From Clostridia bacterium UC5.1-1C12 (lineage in GTDB: Bacteria > Bacillota_I > Bacilli_A > Erysipelotrichales > Erysipelotrichaceae): a DNA stretch of 64,000 nt. Of the stretch, positions 8,483-18,078 are shown piece by piece. Location of the stretch: contig BBZX01000011.1 of the NCBI GenBank assembly GCA_001305055.1, positions 53,170 through 117,169 of the forward strand. Direction: 5' to 3'. The notes beneath the pieces are model-generated. The model was given only the letters and a program-made list of their open reading frames with translations, was not told where the DNA came from and ran no database searches. Position 1 is the first letter of the stretch. Each line of letters starts with the position of its first letter. The translations under genes and the position numbers were made by a program.

Positions 8483-9945
8483 TCATCCCTTTTGATCAAG
8501 CCGTTTTTCAATCGCATCAATTACTAAGTGAATCGTTTTTAAGCGGGCATATTCCTTAGAATTGGATTCAATGATCATCCACGGGGCAAAGGTTGTCGAG
8601 GTCAGTCTCAGCATTTCATTGACTGCCGGTTCATATTGCTCCCATTTTTCACGATTCCGCCAATCTTCATCGGTAATCTTCCACTGTTTCTCTGGTGTAT
8701 TCTGCCGTTCTTGAAAACGTTTCAGCTGCTCATCTTTATCAATTTGCAGCCAGAACTTAAAATCACAGCTCCCCAGCGGCTCAGATCCTGTTCAAATTCA
8801 TTAATTTCATTATAAGCCCGCAGCCACTGCTGTTCAGTACAAAAGCCCTCAATTCTCTCAACCATGACCCGGCCATACCATGTGCGATCAAAAACAGCGA
8901 TATGTCCGTTCTTAGGCAAATGCCGCCAAAAACGCCAAAGATAGTGATGGCTTGCTTCATAAGCATTAGGTGCTGAGGTGGGATTTACGTTATAACCGCG
9001 CGGATCAAAACAGGCGGCTAACCGTTTAATATTGCCGCCCTTGCCTGCCGCGTCCCATCCCTCATAGCATAAAATAAGCGGTATCTTTTTTAAATATAAT
9101 TCATTCGATAACATGCGCAGTTTTTTCTGGGCTTTTTTTAATTCCTCTTTATAAGTCTCATCATCAATCGTTAAAGATAAATCAACATCCTGCAGCAATG
9201 GCATTGTCAGCAGCGGCATTTTCATCTGGTCAGCCCGAATGCCGTCATGCTGAAGATTTTCCTTCATTTTTGCTTCAAGGGTCTCTACACAGCATTCCAG
9301 AATCTTATAATAGGCTTCATCCTTATCACTAGCATCGATCAAATGCCATGGTGCATGGTCAGTTTCTGTTTTCTCAATCATCTCATCAAAAGCTTTCGCA
9401 TATTCATTATAATGCTCATTGCGGTATATATCCAAATCCGTTACCCGCCAGGCGGTTGTCTTATCGGCAAGCAATTTTTCAAATCGTTTGGCCTGCTCCT
9501 TCTTTGAGATATTCAAGAAGAATTTCAAGAGCACAGCACCATCATCACAAAGCTGACGTTCAAAGCGCAGAACACTTTCCAGCTGTTCCTTAAAGCACTT
9601 TTGCTTCATTTCACGATCAACGCGAAACACTGAGATTTCCTGATTCCAGCTGCGGTCAAAAATCGTAATTTCCCCCTTTGCCGGCAATTTCAGCCAATAG
9701 CGATATAAAAAAGGATAACGTTGTTCAGCCGCGTCCGCTTCCTTCATTGCACATACTGCAAAACCGCGCGGATCAAGGTTTAATATCATTTTACCAATCA
9801 GTGTTCCCTTGCCGCTGGCGCCCCAGCCATCAAACGTAATGACTGCCGGTACCTTTGCGGTTTTCAATTGCTGCTGAAGCATCGCAAAACGACTTTCCAA
9901 TTCTTTGACACTCCGCTTCATGCTTTTCTTTTCTGATTTTTCCAT
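8483..9945 (-). CDS. pap: Polyphosphate:AMP phosphotransferase (class II PPK2), frameshifted
   Basis: Transfers phosphate from polyphosphate to AMP, giving ADP. There are two fused PPK2 domains: the first with Walker A GWGASGKGT near residue 40, the second with GWDAAGKGGNIKRL near 300 and lid FDRTWYGRV. The start is ATG at 9945 behind AAGGTGG; upstream in-frame codons lack a site. The frame breaks near 8757-8764 (VILKFWLQIDKD is restored by one A), after which the protein runs to TGA at 8483, about 487 residues in all, the usual length. With ppk1 and ppx later in the window it completes a polyphosphate synthesis and use set. It is divergent from the TfoX-like gene. Confidence 0.9.
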
Positions 9946-10025
9946 AAGCACCACCTTTGTTTTTAGTATACCACTAAATAAGGATATAAAGTATAATAGA
10001 AGCATCACCAAGAAATGAGGAATGC

Positions 10026-10346
10026 ATGATGTCAACCAGTAAAGATATGCTGGCCTATATCCTTGACCAGTTAAGTCTTTTAGAGGAGCTGCGCACCCGG
10101 CCGATGATGGGTGAATATGTCGTTTATTATCGGGAGAAAGTTATTGGTCTGATCTGCGATGGTCAGCTGTTTATCAAGGAAACAAAGGCAGGCAAAGCTT
10201 TGCTTGACCCGGTGGTTGAAGCTTTTCCCTATGCCGGCGCTAAAAAAATGTTTGTTGCCGACATTGAAAATAAAGAGCTCCTAAGAGATGTAATCGAAGC
10301 CTCTTATCCTGAGCTGCCGCTGCCAAAGCCTAAGAAAAAGGAATAA
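10026..10346 (+). CDS. TfoX/Sxy N-terminal domain protein
   Basis: A 106-residue protein matching the TfoX N-terminal domain: a helical start (DMLAYILDQLSLLEELRTRP), then MMGEYVVYYREKVIGLICDGQLFIKE and the YPELPLPKP tail. In gamma-proteobacteria TfoX drives competence, but free-standing N-terminal domains are widespread in Bacillota and uncharacterised. Two ATGs (10026, 10029) follow GAGG at 10017-10020; either could be used. It is divergent from the PPK2 gene, with about 80 bases between them. Confidence 0.88.
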   Translation: MMSTSKDMLAYILDQLSLLEELRTRPMMGEYVVYYREKVIGLICDGQLFIKETKAGKALLDPVVEAFPYAGAKKMFVADIENKELLRDVIEASYPELPLPKPKKKE

Positions 10347-10353
10347 CTGAAGC

Positions 10354-10388
10354 ATAATAAAACGCTGCATCAATGATGACACAGCGTA
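10354..10388 (-). terminator. Terminator of the sugar operon
   Basis: On the minus strand ACGCTG and CAGCGT form a stem followed by TTTATT, about 30 bases past the pfkB stop. Confidence 0.55.
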
Positions 10389-10419
10389 ATGAAGTTTTCC
10401 ATCCGGAGAACTTTTTATT

Positions 10420-11312
10420 TTATGATTGTCTGAACTTTGTCATCACTTCATCGTATGAAGGAATGGAAGTCTGTGAGCCTTTACGAGTTACTGATATGCT
10501 GGCGGTAAGACTGGCAATTTTCAGCGCATCAAGCATTGAAGCCTGCTGATCCGCACACCATGCGAAGGCCCCGTGAAAAATGTCGCCCGCCCCGCAGGAA
10601 TCAATGGCCTTGACTGGATAAGCAGGGAAAATTTCCGGCTGATCACCCATTTTATAAATCGCACCCCGATCGCCAATCGTTATAATCAACTGGCGATGAT
10701 TCAGTTTGCGGATCGTTTCAAACTGTTGATTCAGTTTAGCCATGTCATTCAGCGCTAAAGCTTCACCTAAATAATCTGACGCAAACTCCTCACTGCAGAT
10801 AATAAAGTCAGCCGCTCTCGCTGCCTGAATGGTATTCTCATTGCAGATATCAGCATCAACGATCAGCTGTGCGTCAGAATAATAATCCAGTGCTTTCAAG
10901 GTCAGCGCCGGCAAGTGACCATCGGATAAAATCACTTTAATGGGCAGCGGCTGAAAAGGAAAATCATTGAAGGATTGATTGCACGGATAGTTCAATACTG
11001 TACGGCTGCCATTAGCATTACAGCTGACAATATAGGAATGCGCGGTACTAAAGCGTTCATCTCCACGGCTCAGCAGTTTCAGATTTGATTGCTTTGCAAT
11101 TGCTTCAATTTGCCTGCCGTTTTCATCGGTTCCAATCCGGCTGAGCAAATAAGTGTCAGCCTGCCACAGCGCGCATAGACAAGCCGCATTGAAAGCCGGT
11201 CGCCGCCGGATAAGGTAGTGCCTGTGCAGCTGTATTTTCGGTTCTCCATTAAGGGCTGATCTATTTCAATTGTTGTATCGATACAGGCAACACCAATAGC
11301 CAATACACTCAT
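10420..11312 (-). CDS. PfkB-family carbohydrate kinase, frameshifted
   Basis: ATP-dependent sugar or sugar-phosphate kinase of the ribokinase fold. The N-terminus (MSVLAIGVACIDTTIEIDQP) has the substrate-binding TLSGGD followed, in another frame, by AFNAACLCALWQADTYLLSR. The C-terminal DSCGAGDIFHGAF contains the catalytic base Asp and anion hole. The break is at about 11198-11201, where one missing base restores SGGDPAFNAA. Total length is about 297 residues, normal for the family. It is the last gene of the sugar operon and could phosphorylate a ketose-1-phosphate to the bisphosphate used by the operon's aldolase; this role is inferred. Confidence 0.88.
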
Positions 11313-11392
11313 GTCATCATCTCACTTGTTTCTAGTTTACCATACTTCTGCATGATTTTCACAATCAATGACAGCAGCAGCTACTTCGTGTA

Positions 11393-12217
11393 TCAAGCCT
11401 CATCACTGATCTTGATTTCAAGCACAGCGCGGCATGCCCCGCCAGGCTGAACATTGAATCGATTCCGATGTTCATTGATGGCGTTGACAGTACCGCTCAA
11501 TGGCTCGATAACCATAAAACGATGAGGATCACCGCTCCAGACCAAGGTATTCACAAAGCCTTCAAGGTTATTAAAGGTCAGTTGTATACCATTAGGCAGA
11601 ATACACTTCAATACGCGCAGCTGCTCGCACAAAAAGCCGCTCTTACAAATCCGGTCAAAATCAAGATCCTCATTGGTCAGCTTTCTGCCATCCATAAATT
11701 CACCAGTAAAAATAGTCTTATTTAGATCAGGATTCAAAAAGAAAGGATGCAGTCCTAAATCACACGGCATGACACACTCTGATTCATTTTTGGCAGTCAG
11801 CTCATACCGCAGCCCATTCTCATTTAAAGAAAGCTTTGATTGAAGACAAAAATCAAACGGGTAGGTTTGCTTTGTCTTTTGAGTGGCATGTGTACTTAGC
11901 GTGATCGATGACTCAGCAAACGTACATATTTCCCAGACTAATGAATGAGCGATACCGTGAATGCCGCTTTGATAACATTCATCGCCAAGATGCAGCAAAC
12001 CCTCTTGATTATTCCCTGAATAAGGGAAAAGAACCGGACAGCCGCAGGTCGGCCGCTCATCAGAAGCATAATTCTCAGGCTTGATCAAAATTAATTCCTG
12101 TCCCTTAAACATCAATGATTTAAAAATATTGCCGCGGTCAAGCGCCAGCTGCAGCTTTAAAATACCGTTGTCTAATTCAGCCAGCCTAGACACCCCATCA
12201 TGAATCAACGCACTCAT
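11393..12217 (-). CDS. Aldose 1-epimerase (galactose mutarotase) family protein
   Basis: A 274-residue beta-sandwich sugar mutarotase. Family features are CPVLFPYSGNN (substrate-binding region), YQSGIHGIAHSLVWEI with the conserved catalytic His, LGLHPFF with the second His, and a C-terminal Glu in FMVIEPLSG. It starts inside the EIIA gene (20-base overlap), so the two are translationally coupled. It likely interconverts anomers of the sugar or sugar phosphate handled by the operon. Related proteins act on hexose-6-phosphates, so the substrate may be phosphorylated. Confidence 0.88.
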   Translation of the reverse strand: MSALIHDGVSRLAELDNGILKLQLALDRGNIFKSLMFKGQELILIKPENYASDERPTCGCPVLFPYSGNNQEGLLHLGDECYQSGIHGIAHSLVWEICTFAESSITLSTHATQKTKQTYPFDFCLQSKLSLNENGLRYELTAKNESECVMPCDLGLHPFFLNPDLNKTIFTGEFMDGRKLTNEDLDFDRICKSGFLCEQLRVLKCILPNGIQLTFNNLEGFVNTLVWSGDPHRFMVIEPLSGTVNAINEHRNRFNVQPGGACRAVLEIKISDEA

Positions 12218-12674
12218 AGTTTTCTCCGCACAGATAGGCTACCATCTCCTCACTGCTGTTTACCTTGCGGATCTTAGCAAGCAGATCATCATCGGCAAGC
12301 TTAGCCGCCACCTTAGATAACAGCAGCATATGATTGCGTTCAAAATTCTTATCGCTGCTCACACAAAACAGGAAAACTGTATCAACATCCTTTTCATCCA
12401 GCGTCTCCCATTCAATTGGATGACTCAGTGTAGCAATAGCGATACCCGGCTGCTTTGCGCTTGTGCTTTTGCCATGCGGAATCGCGATTCCGTTGCCAAT
12501 TCCCGTCACACCCTGAGCTTCACGCAGGTAGATATCCTTTACAAACGCTTCAACATCATCAATATAACCACTGTCATACAGCAGCTTTGACATCTTATTC
12601 AGGACATCATCTTTATCCCTGCCCTCAAGACCAATGCGGATAATCCGCTTATCTAAAACATCTTTTAATTCCAT
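12198..12674 (-). CDS. PTS EIIA component, fructose/mannitol type
   Basis: A 158-residue cytoplasmic EIIA domain; the phosphorylated His lies in GNGIAIPHGKS. It receives phosphate from HPr and passes it to the EIIB encoded at 16671-16981. The ATG at 12674, behind GAGGTG, is preferred over an in-frame GTG at 12680. It follows the PRD regulator by 17 bases, overlaps the mutarotase gene, and supplies the missing EIIA of this PTS. The regulator carries a second EIIA-like domain. Confidence 0.92.
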   Translation of the reverse strand: MELKDVLDKRIIRIGLEGRDKDDVLNKMSKLLYDSGYIDDVEAFVKDIYLREAQGVTGIGNGIAIPHGKSTSAKQPGIAIATLSHPIEWETLDEKDVDTVFLFCVSSDKNFERNHMLLLSKVAAKLADDDLLAKIRKVNSSEEMVAYLCGENYECVDS

Positions 12675-12691
12675 AATCACCTCTGCACCTT

Positions 12692-14629
12692 TTATTGAAC
12701 CAAATATTTGTACAGCTCATCCTCAGGCAGGCTGCGCAGATATTTCAGTTTCTCATCTGTTTCTATTAATTCTAAAAAGCCTTTATAAAATAATTGAACT
12801 CGTTTTGAATCCTCATGGCTGCTGATTCGAAACACCAATAAAAATACTGTATCCACTTCATTCTCTGTATCCCATTGAATGGCTTCATCCAAGATTGCAA
12901 TCGCAACCTTTGATTCATTAACCAACCCTGAATTACCATGAGGGATAGCCACACAGTTCCCGATATAGGTTGAAACGGTTTTCTCCCGCTTTAAGATTGA
13001 CGCGTGATATTTACTGCTGACATAACCAAGACTGATTAAATGCTTGGAAAGCAGACTCAGCAAGGCTTCCTTATCCTTCACCTTAAGATGGGTAAAAATG
13101 AGCTTTGGATCAAATAATGTATGGCATGATACATCAAATTTCTTCTTCGTCTCTAACTGTCTGCTTTTCAGCATTTCAATCTTTTGCTTAATCAACCCGA
13201 TCCCATTATCACTCAACAAGGAGCTGAGCTGGATAACCTTATCACTGCTGATTTTTAAACTGGAGGTAGTAACAATCAAATCATACTGATCCAGCATTTT
13301 CACATTAAAATCATGCAGTGAAATAATCGCAATCTTCTCAACCTTGGGCACTGAAATCTTGATTTTATTACAGAACAGCTGATTCAATCCCATGCCAAGC
13401 TCGGTTACCAGTGCCATTTTTATCGGCTGTGACATACGATCTAATGAAGATTGAATATACAGCGTGATGTAGCTTAGTTCTGTAGAGGATATATTGATTC
13501 CATAATATTCTTCAAACAAGATCGACAAGGCCCATGAAACTCTGTACGTCTGCTTATATTCCTCTTTTATAAAATTTGTTAAGTCTGTGTACTGTGCTTT
13601 TCAAAACGCATTCTGAAAATAGCCGGCCGAATATGATTTAAAAGTCCGTAATATAACTCTTTATCCTGTGTCAGGTCAACATTTATCACATCGCTGACGA
13701 CAGAAATTATGCGGGTTATAAACGTTTTTAGCTTTTCATCATATTTGTAAGCATTGTTTTCCTCAAAATTCTCACTGTGAATCAAATAAGAACATAACAG
13801 CTGAACCGCGAAAAAGATGGTCTCATCCTCACCAATCTCCACACTGAACTTTTCCTCAATCATCTTAAACAGACTTTTTGACCAGCTGTATTCGTTATAT
13901 TTTAATACCGTCTTACGCTCAGTATCTGAAATATTCAATACCGTATGCGCAAAGCGGCTGATTGCCAGTGCTGCATAAACAAGCATTGAGTGAAAAGATT
14001 CCTCAGTAAACTTAAAATTCCACTCACTTTCAATGGCAAAGATACATTGTTTAAGCAATGCTAGATCTATTCCCTGGGCAAAAATGCGGATACTTTCATC
14101 AATACTATACAGATCATTATTGATAACAATATGTTTCATTGCCAGACGAATGCTTTCTTCACTGCCCTTTAAGGTTATGCCGACATTTTTCTTGATTGAC
14201 AAATGAAGTTCAAATAAGCTCAGCCATTCCTCACATACCGTCAGATTTTTCTGACCACAGGGATGGAATCATAAACCCGCTCGCTTAGTTCATTCAACGT
14301 GATCCGGTTGTTTTTCCCAGAAGTATCAGGATCAGATATTTATAAATCTGCTGTTCACCGGTCATGATGTTCTTTAATTCATAATTAGCAAAAAGTTTAT
14401 TGATTGCCGCTCTGTCTTCCACCACCAGATGCAGGCCCCTGCGCGGGGATTTATCGATATAGCCATATCCCGTTTCCTTCAGTGCATCATTGAGTATATC
14501 AATCTTTCTGCGGATCGTGCTTTCACTGGTATCCAAAATCGCAGCGATTCTGGATACGGAAATTGTTTCATTTTCACATAGCAGCAGTAAAAGATTGTGC
14601 ATTAAAGCGTTTTGTTTCACTGACTTCAT
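12692..14629 (-). CDS. PRD-containing transcriptional activator with EIIA-like domain (MtlR/LicR type), frameshifted
   Basis: One gene of about 645 residues in three frames. The N-terminus has a DeoR/HTH_11-like helix-turn-helix (VSRIAAILDTSESTIRRKID). Two PTS regulation domains follow, then an EIIB-like segment (IAIISLHDFNVKMLDQYDLI) that lacks an obvious Cys, and a C-terminal EIIA domain with CVAIPHGNSGLV. Breaks lie at T5 runs 14311-14315 and 14246-14250, where A6 on the coding strand restores ILLGKNNRITLNE and VVRKNLTVCEEW, and between 13575 and 13610. The gene lies inside the operon between aldolase and EIIA, so it is presumably the operon's activator, controlled by PTS phosphorylation. 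Confidence 0.88.
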
Positions 14630-14645
14630 TGTTCAACTCCTAATC

Positions 14646-14668
14646 AGGCAAGGCATTGAGCCTTGCCT
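14646..14668 (-). repeat. Intercistronic stem-loop in the sugar operon
   Basis: AGGCAAGGC and GCCTTGCCT form a perfect 9-bp stem with a 5-base loop between the aldolase stop and the regulator's ribosome binding site. No T run follows, so it is not a standard terminator. It may shield the mRNA end or tune the regulator's level. Confidence 0.7.
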
Positions 14669-14676
14669 CTCTGTGT

Positions 14677-15537
14677 TTAATAATAAGTGGCTTTGCCGCT
14701 GCTGCCGAACAGTTCCATTTTTTCCTGAACCGTCTTGCGGACTTCTAAAATAGAAGGATTAAAGACTTGCGGCGGCATGAAATTACCGGTTTCAGTATAA
14801 ATCTCATTCACTTTTTTAAAGAATACCTGCTTGATATCACTGGAGATGTTTACCTTTTGGATGCCAATCTGACAAGCCTTGGCAATTTCATCATCTGGAT
14901 TATCACTGCCGCCATGCAGCACCAGCGGTACGGTAGCTACTTTGTTGATTTCCGCTAATAACTCTAACTGAAGCTTAGGACGGAATCCCTTTGGATAGAT
15001 ACCGTGAGCTGTACCGATAGCGATGGCCAGCGCGTCACAGCCGGTTGCTTCTACAAAATCTACAACCTCTTCCGCTTTCGTGTAAGTAATGTTTTCAACA
15101 CCGCCCTCATCGGAATTACTCATCGAGCCGATCGTGCCGATTTCAGCTTCCACACTGACATTCAGGCGATGGGCAAATTCAACTATCTGGCGGGTTTGAT
15201 CAATATTTTCAGCCAAGGACAGCAAGGATCCGTCAAACATTACCGAGGTAAAGCCTGCTTGTATCGCAGCAGCGCATTCCTCAATCGATTTCCCATGATC
15301 CAAATGCAGAGCAAAGGGAACCTTACTCGCTTTTAAGCGCTCGGTGACATAACGGAAAAAATAAGGGGTGGCGTACTTAAATTCACCCGGGGCAAATTGG
15401 AGGATTGCCGGTGTATTGGATGCTTCGGCCTGTTCCACCACAGCTCTTACAAGTGCCAAATCTGATGTATTAAAAGCACCGATAGCAAAATGATTTTCTT
15501 TAGCGACACTTAGTATTTCTTTTAAATTAAGCAACAT
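14677..15537 (-). CDS. Class II ketose-bisphosphate aldolase (Fba/GatY family)
   Basis: A 286-residue zinc-dependent aldolase that cleaves a ketose-1,6-bisphosphate to dihydroxyacetone phosphate and an aldehyde phosphate. Metal and active-site motifs are PFALHLDHGKS (catalytic Asp, zinc His), SVEAEIG, AIAIGTAHGIYP (zinc His) and VPLVLHGGSDNPD (zinc His). The KVNISSDIK segment near residue 235 binds phosphate. Whether the substrate is the fructose or tagatose bisphosphate, or another ketose, cannot be read out. Intact; it follows the EIIC gene by 21 bases. Confidence 0.93.
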   Translation of the reverse strand: MLLNLKEILSVAKENHFAIGAFNTSDLALVRAVVEQAEASNTPAILQFAPGEFKYATPYFFRYVTERLKASKVPFALHLDHGKSIEECAAAIQAGFTSVMFDGSLLSLAENIDQTRQIVEFAHRLNVSVEAEIGTIGSMSNSDEGGVENITYTKAEEVVDFVEATGCDALAIAIGTAHGIYPKGFRPKLQLELLAEINKVATVPLVLHGGSDNPDDEIAKACQIGIQKVNISSDIKQVFFKKVNEIYTETGNFMPPQVFNPSILEVRKTVQEKMELFGSSGKATYY

Positions 15538-15558
15538 AATTGGGTACCTGCTTTCTTC

Positions 15559-16656
15559 TTACATGATTTCAATTTCAATGTTGTCGAGATCTTCATCGGA
15601 TAACTCTTTACCCAGTTCAACCTCTTGTTTTTCATCCTCTTCAGTCACCTTTTTCTTAATGACAGCCAATACAATGCCGGTCACAGCTGAGCCGACGGCC
15701 AGACAGATCAATCCCTGCATCGGTGAAGTAAAGAATGGGAAGGCAATAAAACCGCCGTTTAACAGCTCTGAGGAATTACCCCATACCATTGATAAACCGC
15801 CGGCTACAAAGGAACCGCAGACACAGGCAAATACAACTCTGGCTAAGTCGCGGGCAGCGATAGGAATAACACCCTCAGAGATCATGAAGCAGCCCATTGG
15901 TACAGCTGCCTTTAATGTTTCCTTTTCAGCACGGGTGAATTTATTTCTTGCCAGCAGACAGGCAATCGCGATACCGAATGGCTGAATCATTGATGCGATG
16001 ATTTGTACTGTTTTAGCATCTCTGATTCCCTCGGCATATAAAGCATTTACAAAGGCAGTCGCCGTCTTGTTGACCGGCCCGCCAAAGTCAAAGGTAGCCA
16101 TCGCGCCAAGTACACCGCCATAGATAAATTTAGAGCCTGAAGATAATGACTGCAGGAAGCTTGTCAGCTGAGCCATGAGCCAAATGATCGGTCCCTGAAT
16201 GACCGCATACATCAATAAGCCGGATATAGCGGTTGCGAGGAACGGAATGACCAGCATGCCTTTCAATGATTCAATAACCTTTGGCAGATGAATATATTTC
16301 TTGCATAGATTGACAACGATACCCACTAAGATACCGCCAACCATACCGCCGATAAAACCAGTGTTGATATTCTGAGCAACCCAGCCGATGATAAAGCCAG
16401 GCGCCAGAGCCGGCTTGCTGCCCATGGAAAAAGCAATGTAGGCGCAAAGCATCGGCACCATCAGCTGCATACCTAATGAACCAGTTTGATAAAGCCAATA
16501 GCCAATACCGCTGTCACCGAGATTGGCAACTGAAGAACCGGCCATCGCACGGCCGATAGCCATCGTAAGACCGGCACCGACAACTAATGGAATAAAATAG
16601 GAAATACCTGTGAGAATATGCTGTTTCAATTCCTTAATGTTGATAATGTCATTCAT
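15559..16656 (-). CDS. PTS EIIC permease, fructose family
   Basis: A 365-residue integral membrane transporter with about ten hydrophobic segments. Fructose-type EIIC signatures are present: TGISYFIPLVVGAG at the N-terminus, the GFIIGWVAQNINTGFIGGMV loop, FDFGGPVNKTA, and MISEGVIPIAARD near the C-terminus. It is unfused, unlike many FruA proteins, with separate EIIB upstream and EIIA downstream. The C-terminal tail is acidic (VTEEDEKQEVELGKELSDED). AAGGAG precedes the ATG. Fructose-family PTS proteins often phosphorylate C1, giving a ketose-1-phosphate for the PfkB kinase. Confidence 0.93.
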   Translation of the reverse strand: MNDIINIKELKQHILTGISYFIPLVVGAGLTMAIGRAMAGSSVANLGDSGIGYWLYQTGSLGMQLMVPMLCAYIAFSMGSKPALAPGFIIGWVAQNINTGFIGGMVGGILVGIVVNLCKKYIHLPKVIESLKGMLVIPFLATAISGLLMYAVIQGPIIWLMAQLTSFLQSLSSGSKFIYGGVLGAMATFDFGGPVNKTATAFVNALYAEGIRDAKTVQIIASMIQPFGIAIACLLARNKFTRAEKETLKAAVPMGCFMISEGVIPIAARDLARVVFACVCGSFVAGGLSMVWGNSSELLNGGFIAFPFFTSPMQGLICLAVGSAVTGIVLAVIKKKVTEEDEKQEVELGKELSDEDLDNIEIEIM

Positions 16657-16670
16657 ATGTTTCCATCTCC

Positions 16671-16981
16671 TTATTTTTGGATTACTTTCTCAACTTTCTG
16701 AATTAAACCAATCGGATTCTTAACAACGGTTGAAGTATCAACCTTAATCACTTTTTCCCCGTAAAGCGATCCATCTTATCAATGGCAACATCAATTGCCA
16801 AAATGACTACATCGGCATCCTGGATATCCTTAGGATCAAGTTCATCCTCAATGCCAATACTTCCCTGTGTCTCACAGGAAATCGTGTGACCTCGCAGCTC
16901 AGCACTTTTAATCAGCTTTTCTTTCGCGATGTAAGTGTGAGCAATGCCGGTCGTACATGCGGCTACGGCTACAATTTTCAT
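16671..16981 (-). CDS. PTS EIIB component, fructose type, frameshifted
   Basis: The phosphorylated Cys is in VAACTTGIAHTYIAKE near residue 9, as in fructose EIIB proteins. The frame ends early after FTGKK because of an A5 run (16752-16756 on plus). A6 restores GKKVIKVDTSTVVKNP and the chain to TAA at 16671, about 103 residues, the family's usual length. It overlaps the end of manA by four bases (ATGA) and is followed by the EIIC gene, so it belongs to the same transcript. It accepts phosphate from the EIIA at 12198-12674. Confidence 0.9.
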
Positions 16982-18078
16982 TTTCCTACCTCCTCGTTAA
17001 TGGTTGGAATGCCAATGGTGAGTTTTCCTTCACCAACTACGCGTACGCCTTTGCAGGCTGCCGGAATCAAAGCGGCGTGGCCTTGGGTCAGGGTGATTGA
17101 GTGATCTGCCCAACATAGCTTCACATCCCCTTCAACCGCACACAGCACCCGGTGTCCGTCAAACTCAGGCATTGGATATTCGCTGGTGATAGTCACCAGC
17201 TGTACGCTGAATGAATCGTTCTGTTCAGGTTCGATCAGAGCGCTCAGCGTGTACTGCTCATTTTGTTCAAGACAGCGCTCCCTCATCAGTGAGCGTTCAA
17301 TAATTTGGGCATCATCATAGGTTGTATAATCAAACATATCGAAACAGGCATCCGCGCCAAGACCGTAAAACATTTCCTCATCGCTGATGATCATGCCGTT
17401 GATGCTGCGTTCGACACGAATCGTCACATCATTGCATTCATGGTATTCAAGAAACAGACAGCCCGGTCCGACACAATGCGGCATACCGGCAGGGATCAAA
17501 ATCATCTGCCCCTGTTTGACAGGAATCTGATGCAGGCAGTCAACCATCGCATCAATATCCTGTTTTTCATAAAGCCGGCGCCAGAGCGCTTTTGTCACAT
17601 GCGGTTTAAAACCGGCATAAACACAGGTTTCCTTGCCTTCCACCTCACGTGTCCCCGCTATGTACCACGCTTCAGTCTTACCCATCGGCATATGAAAATA
17701 GCGTTTCGCATCTTCACGGTTAGGATGACACTGCATCACTAAACGCACAGTCGTATCGCCGACTCTTGCCAGCATTGTCAGCTGATCAGGATTGTACTTC
17801 TGAAAACGTTCACCTAAAATTTCATTAGGATAAGCTCTAATTAAATCACTCAGCAAAATACCACCTTGCTGATCTATTGTTTTGCTGATGGCATAGCCAT
17901 CCGCCTGCCCCTTGCTGATTGCACCGATGGAGGTAACCAACAGCTCCTCACACTGATGTGAATCAACACAGGGCGGCATTTTACGCCATTCATGCATCAG
18001 TTTACCGCCGATATAAAAGCGCGTAATGCGGTTATCCTGAAACAGCAGCGGCATTTGGGTCAGTGCTTGATCAATCAT
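16978..18078 (-). CDS. manA: Type I mannose-6-phosphate isomerase-like protein
   Basis: A 366-residue cupin of the class I phosphomannose isomerase family, which interconverts mannose-6-phosphate and fructose-6-phosphate. The metal site is visible as QCHPNREDAK (near 116) and GQMILIPAGMPHCVGPG followed by FLEYHECNDVTIRV. The C-terminal cupin half ends LIPAACKGVRVVGEG. The sequence is divergent (MPMGKTEAWYIAGT in place of KPEMAYAL), so a different hexose phosphate substrate is possible. It overlaps larA upstream and EIIB downstream by four bases each, showing tight coupling in the operon. Confidence 0.82.
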   Translation of the reverse strand: MIDQALTQMPLLFQDNRITRFYIGGKLMHEWRKMPPCVDSHQCEELLVTSIGAISKGQADGYAISKTIDQQGGILLSDLIRAYPNEILGERFQKYNPDQLTMLARVGDTTVRLVMQCHPNREDAKRYFHMPMGKTEAWYIAGTREVEGKETCVYAGFKPHVTKALWRRLYEKQDIDAMVDCLHQIPVKQGQMILIPAGMPHCVGPGCLFLEYHECNDVTIRVERSINGMIISDEEMFYGLGADACFDMFDYTTYDDAQIIERSLMRERCLEQNEQYTLSALIEPEQNDSFSVQLVTITSEYPMPEFDGHRVLCAVEGDVKLCWADHSITLTQGHAALIPAACKGVRVVGEGKLTIGIPTINEEVGK

